From Spirometra erinaceieuropaei (lineage: Eukaryota > Platyhelminthes > Cestoda > Diphyllobothriidea > Diphyllobothriidae): 64,000 nt of DNA. Numbering within the stretch: position 1 is the first letter of the stretch; the number at the start of each line of letters is the position of its first letter. Under the pieces are notes generated by a model, which saw only the letters and a program-made list of their open reading frames with translations, was not told where the DNA came from and did not search any database. The DNA is taken from assembly GCA_902702965.1 (NCBI GenBank), contig CACRXP010000564.1, forward strand, positions 61,532-125,531, written 5' to 3'. The position numbers and the translations under genes were made by a program. This document shows positions 43,767 to 54,503 of the stretch, one piece after another.

Positions 43767-44755
43767 TGGCAGTAATAATGACGGAGCTTTCAGTCTAGCC
43801 GATTTAGTTGTGGTAACTCAGAGGTAACTAGAGGTCTTGTCGGAGATCATCAAGTATGCAGTGTCTGGTCTTTTGGTCTTATTTTGCCTCGCTAAAACTC
43901 TTTTGGTGTAGGACGACTTTTAGAAAAAAGATCTGGTCTCAGCCCTTTAAAACACAATCCCGTAGCCTGACATTTATTCCTTCCTGTTTCGGTTGATTAG
44001 TCAGAACATAATGTCGAAACGTCAGACGAATAATAGTCTTGCCCTGACGATCGAGGTTACTTCTGAATTTTACAGGTGTCCTGTCTGAACTGGTTTTAAA
44101 TCTATCTCAACTGTAGAAGTACTTACTACTTATAGCAAGCCGGGTGCATTCGTTGCCCCAAAGTGTGATGGACTTCGATATAAGAAACAAAAATTCCAAC
44201 CGAACGACTCCATTAACTTAAGTGAGATTTAAGAGGGAATTTTGTATGTTCGTGCGAGTACACTGTACCAGAAGCATTCGCTTTCATTTTCACAGTAAAT
44301 GGGGAGATTTATGAAGCTTTACAGGCAAGGGTACGGTTAATGGTCAGGGTCACATACGCCCGGGGCATTTTAGTTGAGCAAAAGAGCTAAACATCTCAGA
44401 ACTTTGTGGTAGCACAAACTCGGATATTCCAGATTGTCACCAATTAAAAGGGAACATTATTATTGCCATTTAATGATAATAGTAAGTGAATTTTATGCCC
44501 CTTTGCAGGCAATGACAAGAAGGTTTTGCATTGCCGTATTTTTACTTCGGTGAGCACTTTCATGCAACAGCCACCGCAAGGTCCTTTTCTTTTAGAATTG
44601 TGAAAATCCCCATAGCTTTATTCAGAAGACAAAGTGGCGAGCGAACGTTGCTTTCGATAACTTTTCTTCAGGCCGGTACAGTTATATGGGTGCGGGATAC
44701 AGCGACTGAATAATCGATAAAGTTTGGTTTTCAAATACAGGCTAGGCAAGAGCGG
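43767..44755. other. No recognisable gene; weak GAAACGTC motif
   Basis: GTCGAAACGTCAGACGAATA at about 44010 resembles the 3' half of the hammerhead-like motifs, but a matching CTGATGA core is not clear. Otherwise nothing recognised. Confidence 0.3.
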
Positions 44756-44759
44756 AAGG

Positions 44760-45331
44760 GCGCAGAAACTTGTGTGTGGCTAGTCAACCTTTCACCACGG
44801 TAAGCGAGGAGCCTGAACAAGGTTCTTCTGGGCGCATAGGGTCGCTCATTCGGATGCTACCGTCAGATCTCCTGTTTAGAAGGACATCTAAGAAAGGAAG
44901 CGAACCGACCGATTCCATCTTAAAAGTGCTCGGTTTACAGCATCTAGGAGGGCAGAAACGTCAGTTTCTGTGGTTGCAATGGCAAAGATATCATCAACGT
45001 AGCGACCGTAATGTTTCAGGTTATCGATCTGATCGCTTAGTTGAAATCTCTCCAGCCTGCCCATGAAGACGTCGGCTACGTTGGTGATATATTTGCGATT
45101 GCAACCACAGAAAACGACGTTGCTGCCCATAGGGCGCAAAGGGTCTTTTGACACAATTGCTCCCCGAAGTAAGTAACCCTGGCCATAGACCATGCCGCTG
45201 GCCTTTTTTGTTTTAAAAGGAGACATTTCGAAGACAACACTATGGTTGGTAGTACGTAAACCATGGAAACACAGAAAAGCATTGTCGCGCTGGGATGTGT
45301 GCTCGAAGTCTAAGAGTGCATCAGATGACAA
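44760..45331 (-). pseudogene. PLE reverse transcriptase core remnant (YVDD)
   Basis: The minus-strand frame contains NVADVFMGRLERFQLSDQI and LKHYGRYVDDIFAIATTET. This is the RT FMGxLE block followed by the YxDD catalytic block with both Asp present. After a frameshift near 44888 it continues PFLDVLLNRRSDGSIRMSD, the PLE block after the palm (FLD-x-x-x). It ends in a stop at about 44765. The fingers region and the GIY-YIG domain are missing. It is a fragment of an RT that copies the element's RNA, and is inactive. Confidence 0.82.
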
Positions 45332-45349
45332 AAACCAGAGGGAGGGGAA

Positions 45350-45500
45350 TTAATCAAATTATCCAACTGTAAAACTCCCGGTGACATCTGTGAATTCCGA
45401 ATTTACGACAGTAAGGGCAAGGCTCGAGTACATCCGACGCTCTAACCACGAGGTACAAACCGACGACCGCCAATTTTTTCTCATTTGGATCAAGTTACCA
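45350..45500 (-). mobile_element. SINE-T copy
   Basis: Aligns with 39075-39240: TTATCCAACTGTAAAACTCC, ATTCCGAATTTACGACAGTA, CGACGCTCTAACCACGAGGT and CATTTGGATCAAGTTACCAG. The tRNA-like boxes are worn. Confidence 0.5.
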
Positions 45501-45591
45501 GCGCAACCCGTTTCTCCGAACGGAAGCCATCAGTGCCTATAAGGTAGGCTGACTGCCTGGGCCTTGCTTTTACTGCCGTGGGATCGAAACC

Positions 45592-46802
45592 GTCAGGTGC
45601 TCTGAGGCAGGACGCGATAATTACTGGTTTCGCGACGTTTTTCCCAAAGAACCCTGCCAGAATGGAAAACTGTCACGCAACTCAGAAACACTATCATCAA
45701 ATGCAATAGTGACTGGTATGGTCATTTCCGGCCAGCCTACCAGTGCCAGCCTTCAGTGCCCCAGTCCATTACCATAGTGTCAATCGGAAGTATTCGAGTA
45801 TCTCTACAATGGATCGACAGATTCGGCAGTCTGCTGTGAAAAGGGAAACAGCGACTTTCAAAGCCAACCGAGCTCTGGACTGATTTAAAAATACTGCCCA
45901 CCTGATCATCTATAATGGTTTTAGTCTGTGTCGATTCTTCACAGTCTCGCCACTTGGAAAGCCAACATGATAAGTACCACTTCCTGATATATTGGTGATA
46001 CGCTCCGTCTAATCTTTCCTCATCCCTTTACGCTGAACCACACTTCGGCGTTCAGTCTTGTTCAACCGTTGATCTAGCCTTTTCTTGTTTTATGCAGTCT
46101 TCTTCATGCCTCTCTTACTGCTTTCCTGTTATGCCCTAGTTTGTTTTAAAAAAGAGAGAGTGTAGAGGCTGTATACCAGACGCTTGAGACGAATGACCTC
46201 ATTCTCGCATCCGTCTCCCCCTCATGCAAACAGTGGATTCTTCGAGCATTTTCATCTGCTGGCTGCAATGGCCGGAGTGGTGCGAAAGCCTCCATCCACC
46301 GGGCGCCACACGCGCATGCGACAGTAGTTGAAAATTCACGCAAACTAACTCGACCAGCGTATGTCGTGAGCCAATGTTGGCCCACTTTTTGAGTAAGCGT
46401 GAGTGGTAGTCATGAACTAGTCCACGACAGATCGATCGTCGTTGCTGACGATGTCCACTGTGTGCGTTCCACAGTTTTGGTGAAGCAGGGACGATGACTT
46501 GTGCGTGAAGTCGTTTATAGTGATAGTAAAATTGCTCAGCATCTACCGCACAATCTCTCCTCCCCACACACCACTTAGACTCTGTGTCATTGCAGAGTGA
46601 AAAAGACCGGAGGCGGTGCACGGCGCAGGTGGATGGATCACGAATACCAATAGCGCTCGGTTTCCTTCAATATGTCCGCCTCATCAACATGCGTCCAAGC
46701 TCCAGAGTGGTCTTGTTAGACACATTAACCTCCACCGCAACAACAGGAGTAACAACGACAGTTCGACCGTCGTTGCCGACGGTGTCCACCGTGTGCTCCA
46801 CG
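45592..46802 (+). repeat. Large inverted repeat, arm 1 (~1.2 kb)
   Basis: The reverse complement of 49127-50376 aligns along the whole length with indels. Outer end: GGTGCTCTGAGGCAGGACGC. Middle: GATGATCATCTATAATGG-type and CTCGCATCCGTCTCCCCCTC-type blocks. Inner end: CCGACGGTGTCCACCGTGTG. It includes a SINE-T tail and a D-repeat copy (about 46440-46660), so it is composite. Confidence 0.85.
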
Positions 46803-46899
46803 TCCGGCTTCATTCTCTGATCCATCTCCCTCTCATACAAACAGTGGACTCTCCGAGCATTTCCACCTACTAGCCCAACCCGCTCCAACAAACAGAACC

Positions 46900-46985
46900 T
46901 ACCAATGCGTGTGCGGTAGGCTGACTGCCCAGACCTTGCCCTTACTGTCGTAGGTTTAAGTCCTACGGAGCCAGTCAAATGTTTC
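46900..46985 (+). mobile_element. SINE-T fragment
   Basis: GTGCGGTAGGCTGACTGCCC, TTGCCCTTACTGTCGTAGGT, TTAAGTCCTACGGAGCC. Same order as 45540-45600 and 6200-6260. Confidence 0.4.
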
Positions 46986-47019
46986 ACAATTCTGGGTAAG
47001 GATAGGGTGTATGACCCAC

Positions 47020-47375
47020 AAGTAGATGGCGACTCCAAAATATACCCTAAAATTCAGTGTGACTGTAAACTTCACTTATTACTCACCATTGTCTGAAATT
47101 TCCTTCACTTCCTGGCTAAATGTTAACTTACCAGCGGATTTCTACTCATAGTCCGTTTTCTTTTTGAAAATTGCTTTTTTGTCTATTTTTTAATTACCGC
47201 GCTCACTTCCTGTGGCAACTGATGGAATACAATAGAACTATCGGCAGGAATTAATCTATTTTCTCTGTCTTCCCGCCCTCCGTCCTGTGTGTTGCCCAAG
47301 CCGTAGAACCATCTCTACCACCATTCAACGTATGACACGATCCACAGGATAGGTAAACCGACTTGGAGGTCCCAC
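47020..47375 (+). repeat. Repeat Y, copy 3
   Basis: Matches 11100-11440 and 25735-26055 (TCACTTATTACTCACCATTG, CTGGCTAAATGTTAACTTAC, CAACGTATGACACGATCCAC). It lies in the spacer of the large inverted repeat. Confidence 0.6.
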
Positions 47376-48445
47376 AGCACGTTGTTGCTCAGTTCCGTCA
47401 TCTGAATTTTTCGAAGCGGCAAAAGACACCTATTAAGGGAGGTAGACACGTGATCGGTAAACACCGCCCCCCCCTCCGCCTCAGGAACATCTAACTGACA
47501 ACGAATTCGATCAGCTGGATGCGGATACTGTTGACAGGCAAAACGATGCGAAATTTTCCATTGCAGAAATCAGCTGGGCACTGTGCATCTGGAGAAGGCG
47601 ACAGGCAGGCGACTGAGCATAGATCAAAATGTGTCCTTAACTTGTCCAATAAAATGCAAGCGGCATGCGTCAAGTAAGTCCTCACCCACCCGTGTCCGCA
47701 AACAGGGGCCAACTAAATGACACTGATTGGTGTGCAGTTGTTAAAAGATAAACTGAGTGTGTTATGCAGTGACGTGCGATGTTTGATTGCCATTTGTTTC
47801 CGCTTGTGTTCGGAAGATTTTCAGGAAGCAAAAAACACCGTCAACATCAAAAATTCTCTCTTTGCGATTAGAAAAAAAGAAGTTGCACAACTCGATGACT
47901 TCCTGACCGAGGAGTTTGACAAGAGTGCAATCTACAGATGTGGCTGAAATATTTTTTGCCATGGACCAGCATGCTACCGCCCCTAGCACCCTGGAGTCTA
48001 CTAAACTGTGATATATCCAAGCCACTTCATGCGACACCACCACCACTTACGTGAGCACTTCTACTTGAGAGGGTGTGGGAAAACGTCTGCCAGCGTTCCG
48101 TTTTTTTTCCGGACCATAAAACAAGGCGTACAACATGCCGCTTTTTTAATTCTCCTCCGTCCCACGTAAAGTGAGCGGCAGATGGCGAAATGGTATGTGG
48201 TAAGGTTTCGTCTTGCGATTGTAGTGCGATTGAGAGCATTTTGTCGGCAGAAAATGGATTAAAATGGCTGAATTCACTGGAGGGTTAATTCATCACCTTT
48301 GACAAGGCCAATTCAGGTAAGTGAACCCTCAGTTCTATTCACAACCCTCTGGGACGTCATTAGTCGTGACAGTGTTAGTTTCTAAGACCTGGCCAATGCT
48401 GGTGCAACGGAGAGTGCGCAGACCTCCACCAGGAGGCTCTCTAGT
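47376..48445. other. No identified gene
   Basis: ORFs at 47717-47947 (plus) and 47762-48046 (minus) overlap and are both open. The plus one reads like a plausible peptide (KKEVAQLDDFLTEEFDKSA) but has no recognised family or splice context. Confidence 0.3.
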
Positions 48446-48835
48446 TCAAGATGAATGCAGACGTCGAGGGGAGGGGGGTTGCTGTCGCGATCCATGCTGC
48501 ATTCTGGGCACGAAAATGATCACTTTGACAGTGTGCGGGCGCAGAGCGGAACGTTTGACAAGTTCAGGGGTGACGTTGTGATAATCAGTGAGACTACATA
48601 AGAGGCTAATGTGATCAATGCGTGTGAAGCTGGGTTTAGAAATTGCAGCATCAGCCGCCTCATCCATTTCGTCCGAGGTTGGAGCTACGGACGTAACACT
48701 GGGAAGTCCAGTCGGTGTGGGCCGATCGTTGTTATTCCACATCTGTTGGGTTTGCGTTCTGACGGATGACAGACTGGTTTGAAAGACAATTCTGGCTTTG
48801 TAAAGATGAAAATTGGGGCAGCTAAAGAGAGGCGC
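48446..48835 (-). CDS. Unidentified open reading frame in the palindrome spacer
   Basis: The stop-to-stop minus frame covers about 128 codons. It begins near HCEHAPLFSCPNFHLYKAR and continues through PSVTSVAPTSDEMDEAADA and RIDHISLLCSLTDYHNVTP to ELVKRSALRPHTVKVIIF. The composition is protein-like and codons are mixed. The Cys/His-rich start is faintly like retroelement gag zinc-binding regions, but I cannot place it. It could be a retroelement fragment or a chance ORF. No start codon is required if it is a fragment. Confidence 0.35.
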   Translation of the reverse strand, partial: APLFSCPNFHLYKARIVFQTSLSSVRTQTQQMWNNNDRPTPTGLPSVTSVAPTSDEMDEAADAAISKPSFTRIDHISLLCSLTDYHNVTPELVKRSALRPHTVKVIIFVPRMQHGSRQQPPSPRRLHSS

Positions 48836-48904
48836 GTGTTCACAGTGAGATCACGTGTTGGAGAGGGGATGGGACAATGTTTCCGGTGCCCACCTTGTTG
48901 CTGT

Positions 48905-49126
48905 TGCTATGCCAGGATCAGCAAACCATGGCCGCCGCAGCCTGGTATGCGCTAGCAACTCTGTAGGTCCTTGCCGGTGGATGGGCTTGCGCTCCCGCTG
49001 GAAGATAAGATAATTTCTTTACACCGGAACCAGGTGAGGAGTAGGAGAGTGGGTGCTGTAGATGCCGCGCAAGTCCACCAACACTATAAACTGACTCTCG
49101 CACAAGTCACCCTGCCTGCTCTCCCC
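48905..49126 (-). repeat. Dispersed repeat D, copy
   Basis: AGCAAACCATGGCCGCCGCA, GGGCTTGCGCTCCCGCTGGA and ACCAGGTGAGGAGTAGGAG in minus order. It adjoins the inner edge of inverted-repeat arm 2. Confidence 0.55.
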
Positions 49127-50376
49127 TTGTCGTGGAGCACACGGTGGACACCGTCGGCAACGACGGTCGAACTGTCGCTGTTACTCCTGCTTTTGCGGTG
49201 GAGGTGAATGTGTCTAACAAGACCAGTCTGGAGCTTAAACGCATGTTGATGAGGCGGGCACATTGAAAGAAGCTGGGCGCTATTGGTGTTCGTGATCCAT
49301 CCACCTGCGCCGTGCACCGCCTCCGGTCTTCTTGACTCTGTTATGACACCGGGTCCAGGTGGTGTGTGCGTGGGGAGGAGAGAGGATGCAGTAGATGCTG
49401 CGCTAGTCTACTATCACTATGAACTACTTCACGCACAATTCACTGCCCCTGCTTCACCAAAACTGTGGAACGCACACAGTGGACATCGTCAGCAACGACG
49501 GTCGATCTGTCGTGGACCAATTTATGACTACCACTCACACCCCGCGAACGCGGAGTGTGGTACTGGTTTCGCTTAGTCAAATAGTGGACTAACATTGGCT
49601 CACGTGTTGCGTTTGTCGAGTTCTGGTTAGTTTTTATCTACTGTCACAAGTGCGTGTGGCGCCACGTGGACGGAGGCTTTCGCGCCACTCCGGCCATTGC
49701 GCCCAGTAGGTGAAAATGCTCGAAGAGTCCACTGTTTGCGTCAGAGGGAGATGGATGAGAGAATGAGGTCAGTCGTCTCAAGCGTCTGCTATATAGCCTC
49801 TACGCTCTCTTTTTTAAAACAAACTAGGACAAAACACGAAAGCCGTAAGAGAGGCATGAGGAAGACTGCATAAAAGAAGAAAAGGCCAGATCAACGGTTG
49901 AGCAAGACTGAACGCCGAAGTGCAGTTCAGCGTATAGGGATGAGGAAAGACTAGATGGAGGGTATCACCAATATAGCAGGAAGTGGTACTTATCATATTG
50001 GAATTCCAAGTGACGAAACGGGGAAGAAACGACACAGACTAAAACCATTATAGATGATCAGACGGGCAGTAACTTTAAATCAGTCCAAAGTTCGGTGGGC
50101 TTTGAAAGTCGCTGCTTCCGTCTTCACAGCAGACTGCCGAATCTGTCGATCCATTGTAAAGATACTCTTAGACTTTTGATTGAATCTATGGCAACGGAAT
50201 GGGGCGCTGGATGCCAGCACTGGTAGGCTGGCCGAAAATGACCATAGCAGTCACTATTGCGTTTGATGATAATGTTTCTGGGTTGCGTGACAGTTTTCCT
50301 TTCTGGCAGGGTCCTTTGGGAAAAACGTCGCGAAACCAGTAATTATCGCGTCCTGCCTCAGAGCACCTGTGCGCTA
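49127..50376 (-). repeat. Large inverted repeat, arm 2 (~1.2 kb)
   Basis: Inverse partner of 45592-46802. Inner end CACGGTGGACACCGTCGGCA, outer end GCGTCCTGCCTCAGAGCACC. Compared with arm 1 it has an insertion (about 49535-49560) with AACGCGGAGTGTGGTACTGG and several small gaps. It contains a D-repeat copy (49295-49500). Confidence 0.85.
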
Positions 50377-51639
50377 GGGGACAGCTAATGGTCTGACGTG
50401 ATTGCGCAGTCATCTACATGATGGAGTGCCGACTGTCAAAACGTAGCATATTTCTCAAAACTATTCAGTCCGCAAACTGTAACGCACGCGTGATCGTGCT
50501 TCAAATCTTCCCCATCAAAATGCTCTGTACATCTCTGCTCTTCGCCCACAAATGTTCTCCAAATGCAGCTGACGTAAAAACCAACGAGCCTTTATCACGA
50601 AATCCCCTCAACTTGCTGGTATTTTCCCTCGAGTTGATTAAAGTGTGAATACCACACCATGTTCGTCTGCGCAGACGCAGAGACGCTGCAGCATTCTGTG
50701 CACGTGCGCATATCACCCGCCAAATGCAGCTATTGAAAACGACAGCAGGCGCTTTGCAGGTAAAGAGGCCGACATTCGAGGACATTTGGAATTTACCGGA
50801 TTGAAGGGAAGTGCGCGTTCGTTGGGGGCGGGGTGAGCGGGGAGGAAAAATCGCACGTCAGCGCTCGCGCTCTCCCCCGCTCGGGCTCTCCTCAACGTAC
50901 GAGGGCTCAATGGGGGGGGCGGTGTCGCAGGGCAGATGGGAAATGGGTGATAAACCCCATCGTCCAGGGACCAGAAAGATTTATGTTTTAAAGCAGCGCA
51001 GTCAACACCGCCTGCGTTGCTTACATCTGTCCAGGCATAGCGCTCCATCCGCGCGTGTAACTTGCCGCTACCTACTCCCCTCCTCCACCGCCTGTGTGTC
51101 CACATTCGCACGCTGGCTTACGCATGTTTGCGGTCAGTAGGCCGTTAAGTGAGAAGCTGTTACGCAGTCGGTGCGGAAAAAAGTGCGACGAGGAGGTCGG
51201 TTGGGTAGTTTTTGTGCATTTGTCTCGATGAGGACGGACCCCCGGTAGGGGACAGAGGACTTGTATGTGACTCGACAGTGAGCTGAGGAGGAGAAGGAGA
51301 GGGGAGGCGTACTGTTCTCTATGCCTCTGCACCAGTCCCATTTGGTTCTGGCGAAAGGACCGACTTTAGATGTCCGGACGAGGCCGGTGTTGTTGTTGTT
51401 GTTGGACAAGAAACTGTCTCCGTATGCGGGCTGTAGTTTGAGTGGATGTTGCTGTAGTGAGATGGGAAATAGCTCCTTTCAGCGCAACCAGTTCTCGCCG
51501 AGGCCAAATGGAGTGAGTCGAGCCAAAGCCCGCCCGTAGTCCGCAAATGCGCTTAAGCCGTGGGTTCCCGAATGGCGATGGTCTGCGACCGCTCGACCAG
51601 GAAGTGGTCTTCCGCAGTTTTCTGGATTCCGTGGTAGTC
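50377..51639. other. No identified gene
   Basis: Many overlapping GC-rich ORFs on both strands (50713-51111 minus, 51134-51409 minus, 51321-51539 plus). None has a recognised motif. Confidence 0.3.
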
Positions 51640-51779
51640 GGCTTCTACCACCTATCCAACACATGCGTTTGAGGTTCGAAACTTGTGCTGGAAGGTCGGT
51701 GAGGTATTGTCCGAATGCGGGAACATTCGCCGTGCTGGGTCTCACTTTCCTCGAAAGCCAACGACTCGTAATGAAAGGA

Positions 51780-52260
51780 GAAGGCTTATCGGAAAGTCGA
51801 GTTGTACTCGTGGATTGGCAAGCTGGCTACACCAACTCTTCGTCGAAGCTTGGCACCACAACAACAATAACATCAATCGTCATATCGACGTAGACGCTCG
51901 CCACAAAGGTTTGCGCTCACGGATCACTGAATTGCGCCCACCCTAAGACACCAGATTTTAGTCCATGTTCGGCCATGTAGAATATCACGGAGTTTGCGCT
52001 TCCCCAACGCAGAGGACTATAACTGAAACCCTCAACAGCTCCGCCAACCTCCCGGTATCTATTTAAACACGGTATTCACCCCCTCACATGGACGACTGCT
52101 CTGTTGATGCAATCTCAATGTGTCCCAGTGTTCTACTGCGATTATCCCACTCCCCACTATTCCTTTCGTCTGACGAAAAGTCACGAGTGCAATCCGACAA
52201 GCCTTCTCCCTTGGCTATATCCTCCCCGAATGCATATTACCTCTGTCACTGAACTAATGT
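51780..52260 (+). pseudogene. PLE endonuclease C-terminus and 3' UTR
   Basis: LFVEAWHHNNNNINRHIDV and DARHKGLRSRITELRPP (about 51836-51944) match the EAW...IDLxxxYxxLR end of the copy at 53250-53743. The 3' flank also aligns: GGCCATGTAGAATATCACGG; then CGTCTGACGAAAAGTCACGA, CCGACAAGCCTTCTCCC and CCGAATGCATATTACCTCTG. Compared with 54085-54130 it has lost the stem-loop between CTGACGA and the GAAA side. It is truncated and frameshifted upstream. Confidence 0.75.
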
Positions 52261-52589
52261 GTCAACCCAAATGTAGGGGTCAGAGATTCCACCGGTTTTG
52301 GCAGTTCTTTGTAAACTATTAGACAGGGGAGTGGAGTTGGTCCCACTCCCAGCCAAAACACCCAGACAGGCTGCTCGTCGATTTCACGTCGACGCATGGA
52401 TGCCGTCTCGAGTGACTCGGCACCTTGCGTGCGTCTTTTGGTCTGTTTTTGTGGCATAAATCCACTCCAGGTTGCAGTGTTAATGGTTTACCGAATCCCT
52501 CGAGGCTGCGTCACACAGGGATACGAAATGAACCCCTTCAGTGTCCCTGGTGGGAAATTAGACTACATCAGTCTCAATGCGAGTTAGTT

Positions 52590-52630
52590 ATTTTGGTCGT
52601 TGAGACCAACCCCCCCCCCTCCCCCCCCCA
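52590..52630. repeat. C-run interrupted by T
   Basis: CCCCCCCCCT then CCCCCCCCCA at 52611-52630. Simple sequence. Confidence 0.8.
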
Positions 52631-53024
52631 CCGTACACTGCTCTAGCAGCCGGCCAGCTGAAGGAGTCTTGCTGGGTGGCAGTTAGCGTTGTCAAGGGCC
52701 TGTGTAAGACGTTGTGTTGATGATAATGTGTGAGGCATTAACGGTGAGGCTGTTGCTAGTGCTAGCACTTTTATGATATTGTCATATATATGTTATTACC
52801 TATATCGGGAGTACGAGATAATGTGTTTACCATATAAATTGCATACTAAGCGTAATACTTCTTCTTTGTAGAATGGGTATTACGCGGATATTCCACAGTA
52901 GTTGATTGTCTTCGACTCGTATGTTCATTGAAATTTCGGGTCTGACCCTTAAAATTCATGCACCCAGGACTTAACTCCATGTCCTGCACTGAACCATTCC
53001 GGAAATTATCTGCTTGATTATTCT

Positions 53025-53175
53025 GTGGAGTTAATATACCAGAAAGCGCATAGGGAACGCTGGGGGACCCAGTGAGGAGCCGGGCCTCTCGCAGCTGTGT
53101 CACGCAGCGGCAGAATATCAACAAACACGTCTGGCCTTTTAATTAGCACCTAGTTCGGGAGTACGGTATAACACG
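53025..53175 (+). repeat. Repeat R3, third partial copy
   Basis: GGAGTTAATATACCAGAAAG, GCTGGGGGACCCAGTGAGGA, CTTTTAATTAGCACC and GGAGTACGGTA follow the order of 23190-23345. A TA run follows at 53180-53193. Confidence 0.55.
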
Positions 53176-53249
53176 TTCGATATATATATATATCAAGTTG
53201 CTGGCAGAGACAACCACATGGCATTAGTTCTAATGAAGGACCAGAACTT

Positions 53250-54205
53250 CGAAAATTCTACTCTCTACCCTACATGTAGGGTATTTCCGAAGCGATCGCC
53301 CGACAACTGAACCGGTTTGGCATCTTCGTTGTCCACAAGCCAGCGCCCTCCGTGCGCGCAACACTATCGCGAGTGAAAGACCCTATACTAAAAAGCAGCA
53401 AAGGAATGTCATCTACCGCATTCCGTGTGCCAGCTGCTCTTGCGACTACGTTGGTCATACAGGCCGACGACTTGGGACGCGTATAAACGAGCATAAACTA
53501 GCCGTCCGCCGACGTGACCCTTTGTCACTTGTGCTTGCGCACGCCCTTGAATGCGACGGTCACTTCAATTGGGAAGGAACTGAAGTTGTTGCCAAGGCGA
53601 ACACTAAACATGCTCGTGAATTCCTCGAAGCCTGGCACTCTAACACGACAAGCATCGATCACCATGTCGATCTAGATGCTCATTACGAAGGTCTGCGTGC
53701 CCGGCTCACTGACTTGCACCCTCGACCTAACAACAGTCGCTAATTCACACTGGACCATGTAGAATTGCACTATGTCGTCACCCCATTACACCCCCCGACA
53801 CAGCGAAGCGCAACTGCAATCCCTAACACCTCTACGTTGGGCTGACTGACCCCTGCCCGCATGCCGGATCGACGACCATTAAGTCTACTGCCCATAGTTC
53901 CATTGAATCGTCATCCCCCCCTACCCTCCAACACAGGGAGCTGCAACTGTTCCCCTTTCCCTTTCGCGCCACAGATTCCAGCCTAATTATCTGTCCACCC
54001 CAATTCATACATTAGTTGCTTGCCTGTCAATGGCTGCCCTGTCACGCCAACAAATTTATTCTGACCAGTTCACTTTCTCCACTGTATACTTCGTCTGACG
54101 ACGGGTTGGTGTCGCCAGCTCGAAAATTCACGAGTACAACTCGATCTTTTCCGACGAGCCTTCTATCTTCATCATATTATCTCGGAATGCACACTACCTT
54201 AGCTA
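53250..54205 (+). pseudogene. PLE RT tail, GIY-YIG endonuclease and 3' UTR
   Basis: Best-preserved PLE end in the window. After a stop near 53277 the frame reads ISEAIARQLNRFGIFVVHK, PAPSVRATLSRVKDPILKS, the RT C-terminal linker. A one-base shift follows, then NVIYRIPCASCSCDYVGHT, GRRLGTRINEHKLAVRRRD, ALECDGHFNWEGTEVVAKA, KHAREFLEAWHSNTTSIDH and HVDLDAHYEGLRARLTDLH to the stop at 53743. This is a whole GIY-YIG domain: Y...C-x-C-DYVG-H-TGR, then R-I-NEH. A 460-bp 3' UTR includes the hammerhead-like motif at 54092-54128 and ends in a TA run. The element is 5'-truncated and broken. Confidence 0.9.
54085..54132 (+). ncRNA. Hammerhead-like motif in PLE 3' UTR
   Basis: CTGACGA, one spacer base, then a stem GGGTTGG / CCAGCTC closing a TGTCG loop, then GAAAATTCACG. 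Seven stem pairs include G-U pairs. The same layout with different stem bases appears at 27-63 and with a TTCGAG-type stem at 38068. The cleavage side is not obvious in this copy. Confidence 0.45.
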
Positions 54206-54209
54206 TTCA

Positions 54210-54242
54210 ATATATATATATATATATATATACATATATATA
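54210..54242. repeat. (TA)n microsatellite
   Basis: TA run interrupted once by CA, at the junction between the PLE tail and SINE-R. Confidence 0.9.
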
Positions 54243-54440
54243 GGCAGAATGATATTACCGACAAAGACAAGGGAGACTGGAATGGCCATTTCTGGCTTAT
54301 TAGCCGTCGTCAGCCAGCCATACCCAGGCCCGAAGTGTGGAACACCCGAGCCTCTAACTCGCGACCTGTTGGTTTAGAAGTCCACGCCTCTACCCACCGG
54401 GCCACGAGCCCGTTGCCCTGTCGGCTTCCGATCGAAAACC
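54240..54440 (-). mobile_element. SINE-R copy, left half of an inverted pair
   Basis: Minus strand body (ATTACCGACAAAGACAAGGG, GGCCATTTCTGGCTTATTAG) and tRNA-like head (CTCTAACTCGCGACCTGTTG, CCACCGGGCCACGAGCCCGT). Its head is mirrored by 54448-54503. Confidence 0.75.
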
Positions 54441-54503
54441 GAAAGACAACGGGCTCGTGGGCCGGTGGGTAGAGGCGTGGACTTCTAAATCAACAGGTCG
54501 CGA
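54360..54503. repeat. 56-bp SINE-head palindrome
   Basis: Left arm 54360-54415 and right arm 54448-54503 are reverse complements with about two mismatches, separated by 32 bp. Both arms are tRNA-like SINE-R heads joined head to head. Confidence 0.85.
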
